From: Methylococcaceae bacterium
Lineage (GTDB): Bacteria > Pseudomonadota > Gammaproteobacteria > Methylococcales > Methylomonadaceae
Length of the DNA stretch: 38,205 nucleotides
Direction: 5' to 3'
Assembly: GCA_947454605.1 (NCBI GenBank)
Contig: CANGLL010000005.1
Location: 1 to 38,205 of the forward strand
Part shown: positions 11,553 through 20,437 of the stretch, in pieces
Layout of the letters: every line of letters begins with the position of its first letter
Numbering within the stretch: the first letter of the stretch is position 1
Notes under the pieces: model-generated
Databases searched by the model: none
What the model was told of the DNA's origin: nothing
What the model saw: the letters and a program-made list of their open reading frames with translations, nothing else
Made by a program: the position numbers and the translations under genes

Positions 11553-12173
11553 ATGGCAAGATATCTTGGACCTACTTGTAAATTAAGTAGAAGAGAAGGA
11601 ACTGATCTGTTTTTAAAAAGCAGAGGAAAGTCACTTGAAAATAAATGTAAATTAGATCAGAGACCAGGTCAGCATGGTATTAAACGTACTAGAAATTCTG
11701 ACTATGCGCTTCAGTTAAGAGCTAAACAAAGATTACGACGTATATACGGTGTACTAGAAAAACAATTCAGAAATTATTATAAAATTGCTGATATGAAAAA
11801 AGGTGCTACTGGTGAAAATCTTTTAAACTTATTAGAATCTAGATTAGATAATATTGTTTATCGTATGGGTTTTGCTAGTACACGGGCAGAAGCGCGTCAA
11901 TTGGTTTCACATAAGTCTATTATGATTAACGGTTCATTAATTAATGTTCCTTCTTATCAAGTATCTCCTGGTGATGCTATTACGATAAGAGAAAAATCTA
12001 AAAAACAACAACGTATTGTTGATTCGCTAAGTGTAACAGAGCAATACGGTTATCCATCATGGGTTGAAGTTAATTCAAAAGAAATGACCGGGGTCTTTAG
12101 TTCATTACCTGATCGTATTGAACTTGGTAGTGATATTAACGAACAACTAGTAGTAGAACTTTACTCTAAATAA
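11553..12173 (+). CDS. rpsD: 30S ribosomal protein S4
   Basis: [20 protein letters not shown]4 domain. Confidence 0.98.
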   Translation: MARYLGPTCKLSRREGTDLFLKSRGKSLENKCKLDQRPGQHGIKRTRNSDYALQLRAKQRLRRIYGVLEKQFRNYYKIADMKKGATGENLLNLLESRLDNIVYRMGFASTRAEARQLVSHKSIMINGSLINVPSYQVSPGDAITIREKSKKQQRIVDSLSVTEQYGYPSWVEVNSKEMTGVFSSLPDRIELGSDINEQLVVELYSK

Positions 12174-12194
12174 TAGTAGTACTGAGGGATATAA

Positions 12195-13214
12195 ATGCAG
12201 AATCCTATTTCTGGCTTATTAAAGCCAAGATTAGTAGAAGTCGAATCTAAGTCGGCTAATCATTCCAGGATTGTAATAGAGCCACTAGAGCGTGGTTTTG
12301 GGCACTCACTTGGTAATGCATTAAGACGAGTTTTATTGTCAACTATACCCGGGTGTGCAGTTACTGATGTAGAAATCGAAGGAGTTTTGCACGAGTACAC
12401 TACTATTGATGGTGTTCAAGAAGATGTCATCGATATATTGTTAAACTTAAAGAAACTTGCAGTTATTCTTCATTCTAAAGATGAAGTTGAGCTTATTTTA
12501 AGTAAAACTGGAACAGGTCCCGTGACAGCTTCAGATATTCTTCTGCCACATGACGTTGAGATTGTAAATCCTGAACTTGTTATAGCTAATTTAACTCAAG
12601 TTGGTGTTGTACTTAATATGAAAATTAGAGTGCGACGTGGAAGAGGTTATGAGCCAGTAAGTGTTCGTAAGCTTAATTCCGAAAATACATTTGTAGTCGG
12701 TGCATTACAATTAGACGCTGCTTATAGTCCAATTGTTAAAGTCGCTTATCAAGTTGAAAGTACTCGTGTTGAGCAACGAACTAATTTAGATAAATTAGTT
12801 ATTGAGCTTGAGACAAATGGAACTGTTGATCCTGAGACAACTATAAAACTTGCAGCTACTATTCTTCATGATCAACTTTCAGTGTTTGTTGATTTTGAAA
12901 AGGTAAATGATCAAATTGATGATGATGAAGTTGAGGTTGTCGAAATATTTGATCCTGTATTATTACGTCCTGTTGATGATCTTGAATTAACAGTTCGATC
13001 TGCTAATTGTCTTAAAGCTGAGAATATTTTCTATATAGGTGATTTAATTCAACGTACAGAAGTTGAGTTATTAAAAACACCTAATTTAGGTAAGAAATCT
13101 CTTACAGAAATTAAAGATATATTAGCACTCAAAGGATTGTCACTTGGTATGCGTCTTGAAAATTGGCCGCCAGAGAACTTAGCTGACCATTCACACGCAA
13201 TAACAACACATTAA
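12195..13214 (+). CDS. rpoA: DNA-directed RNA polymerase subunit alpha
   Basis: [33 protein letters not shown]; alpha-[14 protein letters not shown]. Confidence 0.98.
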   Translation: MQNPISGLLKPRLVEVESKSANHSRIVIEPLERGFGHSLGNALRRVLLSTIPGCAVTDVEIEGVLHEYTTIDGVQEDVIDILLNLKKLAVILHSKDEVELILSKTGTGPVTASDILLPHDVEIVNPELVIANLTQVGVVLNMKIRVRRGRGYEPVSVRKLNSENTFVVGALQLDAAYSPIVKVAYQVESTRVEQRTNLDKLVIELETNGTVDPETTIKLAATILHDQLSVFVDFEKVNDQIDDDEVEVVEIFDPVLLRPVDDLELTVRSANCLKAENIFYIGDLIQRTEVELLKTPNLGKKSLTEIKDILALKGLSLGMRLENWPPENLADHSHAITTH

Positions 13215-13232
13215 CATTAGGTCTTTTTATTT

Positions 13233-13595
13233 ATGAGACATCGTAAGTCAGGTAGAAAATTAAACATTACTAGCAGTCATCGTAAAGCATTGTTCAGTAA
13301 CATGGCAAATTCACTATTTAAGCATGAGTTGATTAAAACAACTTTGCCTAAAGCTAAGGAATTAAGAAGTTTTGCAGAGCCATTAATCACACTTTCTAAA
13401 GAAGATAGTGTAGCTAAAAGAAGAATAGCATTTGCTAGGTTGCGTGATCGTGATATGGTTACCAAATTATTCAATGAGTTAGGTCCAAGATATAAAACTA
13501 GAGCCGGTGGTTATTTACGCATCATGAAGTGTGGCTTCAGATCTGGTGATGATGCTCCTATGGCTTATGTTGAATTAGTTGATAGAGCTGAATAA
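13233..13595 (+). CDS. rplQ: 50S ribosomal protein L17
   Basis: [28 protein letters not shown]. Confidence 0.98.
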   Translation: MRHRKSGRKLNITSSHRKALFSNMANSLFKHELIKTTLPKAKELRSFAEPLITLSKEDSVAKRRIAFARLRDRDMVTKLFNELGPRYKTRAGGYLRIMKCGFRSGDDAPMAYVELVDRAE

Positions 13596-13603
13596 ATAAT
13601 TTT

Positions 13604-13654
13604 ATTTTAGACATAAAAAAAGCCGGTAAAACCGGCTTTTTTTATGTCTAAAAT
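13604..13654. terminator. Bidirectional intrinsic terminator between convergent rplQ and fdxA
   Basis: Perfect 24-bp inverted repeat (attttagacataaaaaaagccggt / accggctttttttatgtctaaaat) with AAA loop; GC core GCCGGT/ACCGGC flanked by A7 and T7. Confidence 0.92.
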
Positions 13655-13690
13655 TATGTATAACACTGCCATAAGTCAGCGTTATACATA
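13655..13690. repeat. Second inverted repeat (hairpin) just beyond the fdxA stop codon
   Basis: tatgtataac / gttatacata 10-bp perfect arms, extended by CTG/CAG past one A-C mismatch, 8-nt loop ccataagt. Confidence 0.7.
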
Positions 13691-13694
13691 TGTT

Positions 13695-14018
13695 TTATTG
13701 TTCTAATAAATCAATTTTATTTTCTTTACCGTTCCATTCATCAGCTCCATCCAAAGGAGATTTTACTTCAGTAATACTTGGCCAATTTTTAGATAACTCT
13801 GCGTTCAGCTCAGCAAATTTTTCTTGTCCTTCTGGGAGTTCATCTTCTGCAAAAATTGCGTTAGCAGGGCATTCTGGTTCGCACAATGTGCAATCAATAC
13901 ATTCATCTGGGTCAATTACAAGAAAGTTTGGACCTTCATGGAAGCAGTCAACAGGACATACGTCAACACAGTCAGTAAATTTACATTTAATACAGTTTTC
14001 AGTGACTACAAAAGCCAT
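13695..14018 (-). CDS. fdxA: 7Fe ferredoxin (FdxA type, 3Fe-4S/4Fe-4S)
   Basis: [55 protein letters not shown]. Confidence 0.95.
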   Translation of the reverse strand: MAFVVTENCIKCKFTDCVDVCPVDCFHEGPNFLVIDPDECIDCTLCEPECPANAIFAEDELPEGQEKFAELNAELSKNWPSITEVKSPLDGADEWNGKENKIDLLEQ

Positions 14019-14105
14019 AATTTATCCGAGAAAAAGTTTAGGGAACATAATTAATAATGACATCATTTTATCAGAAAGGATGCCGCGATTAAATACTAAG
14101 TTTTC

Positions 14106-14801
14106 CTAATTTAATATTTCTTTCTTCACAAATGAAGTGAAGATACCATTTGTATCTTCTAGTTTTTTGACTTCTGCTTTTTTTAAGCCTTGTCGAGCGA
14201 GCGCTCTTAATTGATCATCTGCAAATTTCTGTTCTGGTCTAGAAGGTATTGAAATTGCTTTTTTATAATACTTCTCAGCTTCATCTAATTGATTGAGCGA
14301 TAGTAAAAATTCAGCATAAAAATAATTACTCTCTAAGCCTTCTGGGTTTATTTTAACGGCATTTTCAAACATGTACTTAGCTACATTTTCATCGCCAAAA
14401 CCAATAGGCCATAAAGGTGTCATGTAATAAAGGGCGCCGAGTGTAACATAAGCAGATCCACCCAGTGCTGCTGGGTCTCTTTTGATAGCTTCTTGTAACA
14501 AATCATGGGCATCATGAATATTTTCTAAAGCCTCTACTGCATTGATATGGTCTGCGTTACAGGCTTTTATGATGGCTTCCCATATTAATGGTTCAGCTTT
14601 GTTGGGATATTCTTTAGCTAAATGCGTTACTTTCTTATAGAGCTTGTTGTAGGCGATTTCTTGCTTTTTATCAGGGGTGTTGTAGTGAATAATCGCCCAC
14701 TCAGACTCTATATCTTGTAAAGAGTCATTTAAGCTCACTGCAAAACACTGAGCTGATAATGTCATTACTGCAACAAATGTTGTTTTTTTCATACAGTCCA
14801 A
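14106..14801 (-). CDS. Exported TPR-repeat protein of unknown function
   Basis: Signal-peptide-like MKKTTFVAVMTLSAQCFA near the N-terminus; TPR-like YMFENAVKINPEGLESNYFYAEFLLSLNQLDEAEKYYKKAISI. Confidence 0.75.
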   Translation of the reverse strand: MDCMKKTTFVAVMTLSAQCFAVSLNDSLQDIESEWAIIHYNTPDKKQEIAYNKLYKKVTHLAKEYPNKAEPLIWEAIIKACNADHINAVEALENIHDAHDLLQEAIKRDPAALGGSAYVTLGALYYMTPLWPIGFGDENVAKYMFENAVKINPEGLESNYFYAEFLLSLNQLDEAEKYYKKAISIPSRPEQKFADDQLRALARQGLKKAEVKKLEDTNGIFTSFVKKEILN

Positions 14802-14845
14802 TATATATGATAATCATTTTTATATCAATAGACTCCATCAATCAT

Positions 14846-15313
14846 TTACCACTGATTATAGGGATTATTGGCTAGATTGTTGTTGTAGTATCTCAAATCT
14901 TGAGTTACTTCTATACCAATCCATTCTGGATGTTCGAAATTACTGTTTTGCGATGCTAATTCAATTTCTGCAACAATTAGCCCTTGATTATCACCATGAA
15001 ACTCATCTATTTCCCATATATTGCCTTTATGTAGAACATAGTGACGTGTTTTTTCAATGATGGGTTTTTTACAGAGTTGATCAATAATTTCTAATGCATC
15101 TTTGTAAGGGATTTCATATTCATACTCACTTCTTTGATTTCCAATGGTGGCTGATTTAATATTTATCCATGCCTGATTATCACTTATCCTTATCCTAATT
15201 GAGCTGGTTGGTAGTGAATTTAAATATCCTTGTTTAAAGATCACTGATTTATTGACGTTGCTGCGCCAACTATCATTACTTAATAAAAACTTATGCTCTA
15301 TTTCAATGGCCAT
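14846..15313 (-). CDS. CYTH domain protein (adenylate cyclase / thiamine triphosphatase family)
   Basis: MAIEIEHKFLLSNDSWR with EIEHK (ExExK) signature; start corrected from ORF-track 15517 to ATG at 15313 because the upstream part overlaps the CDGSH gene out of frame. Confidence 0.85.
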   Translation of the reverse strand: MAIEIEHKFLLSNDSWRSNVNKSVIFKQGYLNSLPTSSIRIRISDNQAWINIKSATIGNQRSEYEYEIPYKDALEIIDQLCKKPIIEKTRHYVLHKGNIWEIDEFHGDNQGLIVAEIELASQNSNFEHPEWIGIEVTQDLRYYNNNLANNPYNQW

Positions 15314-15551
15314 TATTTTTACCGCAGTTATTTGATTTATCACATAAGGGAGGAGTTTGCGTTTCTGAGCACCCACATAGGTATAAAGTTTCGGATGTTT
15401 CGGCAATAAACTTAAATGATTTTTTAGTAGAGAACTCTCTATGTGCGTTATCACACAAAGGCATATTTTTACTAAAGCCACAGGTACACCAAGAATATTG
15501 TTTGCCTTCGATAACATCTACGGCTAAAGGAGCGTTGATTTTAGTCTGCAT
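15303..15551 (-). CDS. CDGSH iron-sulfur domain protein (tandem, second motif altered)
   Basis: First motif CTCGFSKNMPLCDNAH matches CxCx2(S/T)x3PxCDx2H; second motif CGCSETQTPPLCDKSN. Confidence 0.88.
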   Translation of the reverse strand: MQTKINAPLAVDVIEGKQYSWCTCGFSKNMPLCDNAHREFSTKKSFKFIAETSETLYLCGCSETQTPPLCDKSNNCGKNNGH

Positions 15552-15718
15552 AATTTACAATTATTTGCGTTTTAAATGGTTAGTAGGAAGCGTAATAGTC
15601 AATAATAGGATGCATCAATTCCATGAATATATTATTGTTTTTGCGAGATATCTATTTATTTTAAATATGCTTAAAGTCCTGCTTTATTTAATTGTCTAGC
15701 AATGCTAAAGTTACAGGT

Positions 15719-15758
15719 AATCAAAATTTTGATTTTAATTATAACCACTCTTAAGAGT
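15719..15758. promoter_or_regulatory. Two perfect palindromes in the upstream region of sodB
   Basis: 16-bp AATCAAAATTTTGATT (15719-15734) and 12-bp ACTCTTAAGAGT (15747-15758), flanking a TATAAC hexamer at 15740-15745. Confidence 0.45.
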
Positions 15759-15790
15759 ATTTCTTTTAAACTTTGTATTAGGACATTCAC

Positions 15791-16372
15791 ATGGCTTTTG
15801 AATTACCCGCATTACCTTACGCTAGTAACCGATTAGTACCTTATATTTCAGAAGAAACTTTAGAGTTTCATCATGGTAAACATCACCAAACTTATGTTAC
15901 TAACTTAAACAATTTAGTACCTGGCACTGAGTTCGAAGGATTATCATTAGAAGAAATTATCTTAAAGTCTTCTGGTCCTATATTCAATAATGCAGCACAA
16001 GTATGGAACCACACTTTCTATTGGAACAGTTTAATTCCAAATGGCGGCGGTGCTCCAACAGGTGCACTAGCTGACTTAATCAACAGCACTTTTGGTTCAT
16101 TTGATAAATTTAAAGAAGAATTCACTAAATGTGCTGTGACTACTTTCGGTTCAGGTTGGGCTTGGTTAGTTAAAAATGCTGATGGTACATTAGCGCTTGT
16201 TAGCACTAGTAACGCAGGTTGCCCTTTAACTACAGGCCAAACACCATTATTAACATGTGACGTTTGGGAACACGCTTATTACATCGATTATCGTAATGCG
16301 CGTCCAGCTTATTTAGAAGCTTTCTGGGCATTAGTTAACTGGGATTTCGCAGCTGCTAACTACAAGGCTTAA
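15791..16372 (+). CDS. sodB: Superoxide dismutase [Fe]
   Basis: [67 protein letters not shown]. Confidence 0.96.
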   Translation: MAFELPALPYASNRLVPYISEETLEFHHGKHHQTYVTNLNNLVPGTEFEGLSLEEIILKSSGPIFNNAAQVWNHTFYWNSLIPNGGGAPTGALADLINSTFGSFDKFKEEFTKCAVTTFGSGWAWLVKNADGTLALVSTSNAGCPLTTGQTPLLTCDVWEHAYYIDYRNARPAYLEAFWALVNWDFAAANYKA

Positions 16373-16384
16373 GTTTTACTCTCG

Positions 16385-16419
16385 CTGCCTCTATACTTTA
16401 CTATATAGAGGCAGTTTTT
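16385..16419 (+). terminator. Intrinsic terminator downstream of sodB
   Basis: 11-bp stem ctgcctctata / tatagaggcag, 8-nt loop, followed by TTTTT. Confidence 0.85.
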
Positions 16420-16507
16420 ACCTCTCGATACCCACTCTGAATAGCACGTTAACTTTTTAGTTGTTTCGGCTCATTCTACTGACATCACACATTAATTCTT
16501 ACTCATT

Positions 16508-17014
16508 ATGAGATTAAAACTGTTACTTCTTTGGTTGTTTTTACCGGAAGTTGTTTTTGCGCAAGCATCAATGCCTGCAGAAATTACGCCACCCAAGGGT
16601 CATACACCCTATCTAACAGTTTATGCAAAAGGTGTGCAGATATATCAATGTACGTTTAATCAGGGGGATTATTCATGGCAGGTGCAGGCGCCTGAAGCAA
16701 CGCTTTTTAATGAAAAACATGAGGTCATAGGTAATCATTACAAAGGACCTATTTGGGAGTATAAGAAAGGCAGTCATGTCGTAGGTAAAGTTCTCAACTC
16801 GGTAAATAAAACACCTACGGCTATCTCTTGGCTATTGGTTGAGGTTGTGTCTCATCAAGGTGATGGACCTTTCTCGGCAGCGAGTTATATCAATCGATAT
16901 GACACAAGTGAAGGACTTGCGCCACTAAATGGCTGTAATGCTAACCATTTAGGGAGTGAGAAACGCATACCTTACAGCGCCCATTATCTATTCTATAAGA
17001 CAGCTAAGCTTTAA
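16508..17014 (+). CDS. DUF3455 family exported protein
   Basis: Signal peptide; GVQIYQCTFNQGDYSWQVQAPEATLFNEKHEVIGNHYKGPIWEYKKGSHVVGK...GCNANHLGSEKRIPYSAHYLFYK pattern. Confidence 0.8.
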   Translation: MRLKLLLLWLFLPEVVFAQASMPAEITPPKGHTPYLTVYAKGVQIYQCTFNQGDYSWQVQAPEATLFNEKHEVIGNHYKGPIWEYKKGSHVVGKVLNSVNKTPTAISWLLVEVVSHQGDGPFSAASYINRYDTSEGLAPLNGCNANHLGSEKRIPYSAHYLFYKTAKL

Positions 17015-17143
17015 TTTAGTTAAGACGTATTTCATGCTATGTTAATACATTCCCTGAAAGCCAGTTGAATGCCATACATTCAGTCTAGGATTAAGATTCA
17101 CTAGGCTTATCACTGTTGATTCTTATATAAAGTAAAAACAGCT

Positions 17144-17851
17144 TTATCTGCTAGTGTCTTGATTTAATATTTCCTTTAAAAAAGGAATGGTCAGTTTGCG
17201 TTTAGCGGCTAAAGACGCATGATCCAGATCTATCAATAACGCCCATAAGTAATTCAAATCTCGATCATAATGCGTCAGGATAAATCGGGCAGTTTGCACA
17301 GAGATATCAAAACCCATATGCCCGGCTTTAAATATTAAGGCAGCCGTTTTATCATCATCATCTAAAGCCTTTAACTTGAGTGTTAAGCCCCAATTTAAAC
17401 GGGTCTTAAGGTCAGGTAGGCTCACTTTTAAATCTGCAGGTGGACAGGAAGCCGATAGGATCAGTGTATTGCCAAGTTCTCGATGTTGATTAAAGAAATT
17501 AAAAAATGCTAACTCCCACTCAGATTTGCCCATGATGTGTTCTAAATTGTCAAAGCACACTAGATCAAACGATTCTAATCCGCATAAAGCATCTGGCTCA
17601 GGAAGTTGCTCTGCACTTAAATCGAAGTAAAAAGAACTTAAATTGACGCGTTGCGCCTTATTACAGCAGGCTCTGAGTAAGTGACTTTTGCCTAAACCAG
17701 GTTCTCCCCAGATATAGACTTGTGATTCAGTGCGGTACACGACGGCATCTTGCAATAAGCTAACGGCTTCTAGATTGCAGCCCGTATAGAAATCATCAAA
17801 CGTTTGATTAGCTCTAAACTCAAAGCTTAATGGTAATTGTTTTACTGCCAT
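17144..17851 (-). CDS. hda: DnaA regulatory inactivator Hda (DnaA-like AAA+ protein)
   Basis: PLSFEFRANQTFDDFYTGCN, Walker A WGEPGLGKSHLLRA; hda neighborhood. Confidence 0.9.
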   Translation of the reverse strand: MAVKQLPLSFEFRANQTFDDFYTGCNLEAVSLLQDAVVYRTESQVYIWGEPGLGKSHLLRACCNKAQRVNLSSFYFDLSAEQLPEPDALCGLESFDLVCFDNLEHIMGKSEWELAFFNFFNQHRELGNTLILSASCPPADLKVSLPDLKTRLNWGLTLKLKALDDDDKTAALIFKAGHMGFDISVQTARFILTHYDRDLNYLWALLIDLDHASLAAKRKLTIPFLKEILNQDTSR

Positions 17852-17857
17852 GTACCC

Positions 17858-18205
17858 TTATTTCCTTGAGTAGCGCACGAAAAAATTAGCACCAAAAAAT
17901 AATAATAAACTGAAAACAACTTCCAAAGAAGGCAATAAGCGCTCAAGATCATTAGCGTAAGCTTCTACTGAGCCATGGATAAAATAAGCCAAGCTGATAT
18001 AGGCCATCCATGAACAGCTTCTGGCGTTGCGATTTAAAAAACCGCGTAAAGGCAGTAATAAAGGGGTAACGGTGACCAGTAATATTAATGCGACTGGAAA
18101 AGTAGTGTTAGGCGCTAATAAAGTATTCCACAGCATTAATAAGGCAAACAGTCCTAGATAGGCGCAGACGGCTAAGGTATGAAAATGCACGGGTTTAGCA
18201 GTCAT
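17858..18205 (-). CDS. DUF2069 family membrane protein
   Basis: 115 aa, 4 TM-like stretches, position next to hda/wrbA; YISLAYFIHGSVEAYA. Confidence 0.8.
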   Translation of the reverse strand: MTAKPVHFHTLAVCAYLGLFALLMLWNTLLAPNTTFPVALILLVTVTPLLLPLRGFLNRNARSCSWMAYISLAYFIHGSVEAYANDLERLLPSLEVVFSLLLFFGANFFVRYSRK

Positions 18206-18210
18206 ATAAT

Positions 18211-18810
<600 letters not shown>

Positions 18811-19158
18811 TTATAAAATAGTCAGGACAGCTTCAGGGGGTCGGCCCAGTGCGGCTTTATTATTGAATAGCACGATAGGGCGTTCAATCAAAATAGGGTT
18901 GTTTATCATAGCGGTTATTAAAGCGGTTTTATCTAGCGCTTTATTGCCGAGGTCTAATGCTTTATAAACGGCTTCTTTTTTACGCATTAAGTCACGCGGG
19001 TCAATCGCGAGTTTTTGTAAAATATCTTCGAGCTCTGCAAAACTAGGCGGCGTTTTAAGATATTCAATGACTTCAATACTGACACCTTTTGCTTCTAGGA
19101 GCTTTAAGGTGTCGCGCGATTTGCCGCAACGTGGATTGTGATAAATTTTTGCACTCAT
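18811..19158 (-). CDS. arsC: Arsenate reductase (glutaredoxin type, ArsC family)
   Basis: IYHNPRCGKSRDTLKLLEAKGV, LIERPIVLFNNKAALGRPPEAVL. Confidence 0.92.
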   Translation of the reverse strand: MSAKIYHNPRCGKSRDTLKLLEAKGVSIEVIEYLKTPPSFAELEDILQKLAIDPRDLMRKKEAVYKALDLGNKALDKTALITAMINNPILIERPIVLFNNKAALGRPPEAVLTIL

Positions 19159-19308
19159 GGTTTACACAGCCCTAGGGCAATAGCCCGCAATAAAATAAAT
19201 GACGCTATAATAGCATTTTTAATCGATTTTACCCTTTAAAAGCACTGTCAACGGGACTTTAAAGCACCGCTTACAAAGCAATAGGGATATATTTTTACAG
19301 GTTATCCA

Positions 19309-20193
19309 GTGCCAACAACAAAATTATCTGCCTTCATAAAAGATCGGTTTATTCAATATTGGTTATTAGCGCGTTTTGATAAGCCCATTGGTATTTTGAT
19401 ATTGTTATGGCCGGCTTTGTGGGCATTATGGGTGGCAAGTGCTGGACATCCAGATTCTTTAGTTTTAACAGTTATTTGTTCAGGCGTAGTGCTAATGCGA
19501 GCAGCGGGTTGTGTGATTAATGACTATGCTGATCGGGACTTTGATCCGCATGTAGAGCGCACCAAGCAACGACCCATTGCCACGGGTAAAGTGAGCCCTA
19601 AAGAAGCGCTTTGGTTCTTTGTAATCTTATGTCTATTGGCCTTTGGGTTGGTTTTATGGCTCAACCTTTTCACGATTGAACTGTCTTTTGTGGGTGCTTT
19701 TTTAGCGGCCAGTTATCCTTTTATGAAGCGCTACACGCAATTACCACAGGCCTATTTAGGCATTGCCTTTGGCTGGGCGGTGCCTATGTCTTTTTCTGCG
19801 CAAACAGATACTATTCCGTCAGTCGCATGGATCATGTATTTAGCCGTAATGTTATGGGCATTAGTGTATGACACGATGTATGCCATGGTCGATAAAGACG
19901 ATGATCTAAAGATTGGGGTTAAATCCACCGCTATTTTATTTGGTGCGTATGATCGCCATATCATGGCCGTGCTTCAATTCATTATCATCAGTTTATTGAT
20001 AGCCGTTGGGCAGATGCAAGGTTTGGGTTTGCCTTATTACAGTGGCTTGGTTGTCGCAACAGGATTGTGTATTTATCAACAAAAGTTGATTTTTCATCGT
20101 GAAAAGTCATTATGCTTCAAAGCCTTTTTAAGCAGTAACTGGTTTGGACTCGTCGTTTTTCTGGGATTGCTCCTTGATTATCTTTTAGCATGA
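19309..20193 (+). CDS. ubiA: 4-hydroxybenzoate octaprenyltransferase
   Basis: [69 protein letters not shown] start. Confidence 0.95.
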   Translation: MPTTKLSAFIKDRFIQYWLLARFDKPIGILILLWPALWALWVASAGHPDSLVLTVICSGVVLMRAAGCVINDYADRDFDPHVERTKQRPIATGKVSPKEALWFFVILCLLAFGLVLWLNLFTIELSFVGAFLAASYPFMKRYTQLPQAYLGIAFGWAVPMSFSAQTDTIPSVAWIMYLAVMLWALVYDTMYAMVDKDDDLKIGVKSTAILFGAYDRHIMAVLQFIIISLLIAVGQMQGLGLPYYSGLVVATGLCIYQQKLIFHREKSLCFKAFLSSNWFGLVVFLGLLLDYLLA

Positions 20194-20274
20194 CATTATT
20201 TTTTAATTAGAATTTAAAGTCCTTGTATCTATTTCGCATGGGGTTGTAATATTCTTAAATTTTTACGCATCCAC

Positions 20275-20315
20275 GTAGCATATAAAGCTATTTCATGCTA
20301 CTAATCGATATTAGT
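20275..20315. repeat. Two abutting inverted repeats upstream of the 1232-aa ORF
   Basis: gtagcat/atgctac (20275-20281 / 20295-20301) and actaat/attagt (20300-20305 / 20310-20315), overlapping at the shared 'ac'. Confidence 0.5.
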
Positions 20316-20437
20316 GATGGATAAAAAAGTATTATTTACTTAAAATATAGGGTTGAATACCTTTCAGTAACCTTAGTGAATTGATATTAAGTAATTTACT
20401 GTTATTTAATAACTTTAGCTAATCAAACCAAAGCATT

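Noticed and set aside
13690-14109. 139-aa plus-strand ORF opposite fdxA
   Set aside because: fdxA on the minus strand is unmistakable (two Cys clusters); the plus-strand ORF is its shadow
15502-15699. 65-aa plus-strand ORF upstream of sodB
   Set aside because: Starts inside the CDGSH gene on the opposite strand; hydrophobic AT-rich run without SD support
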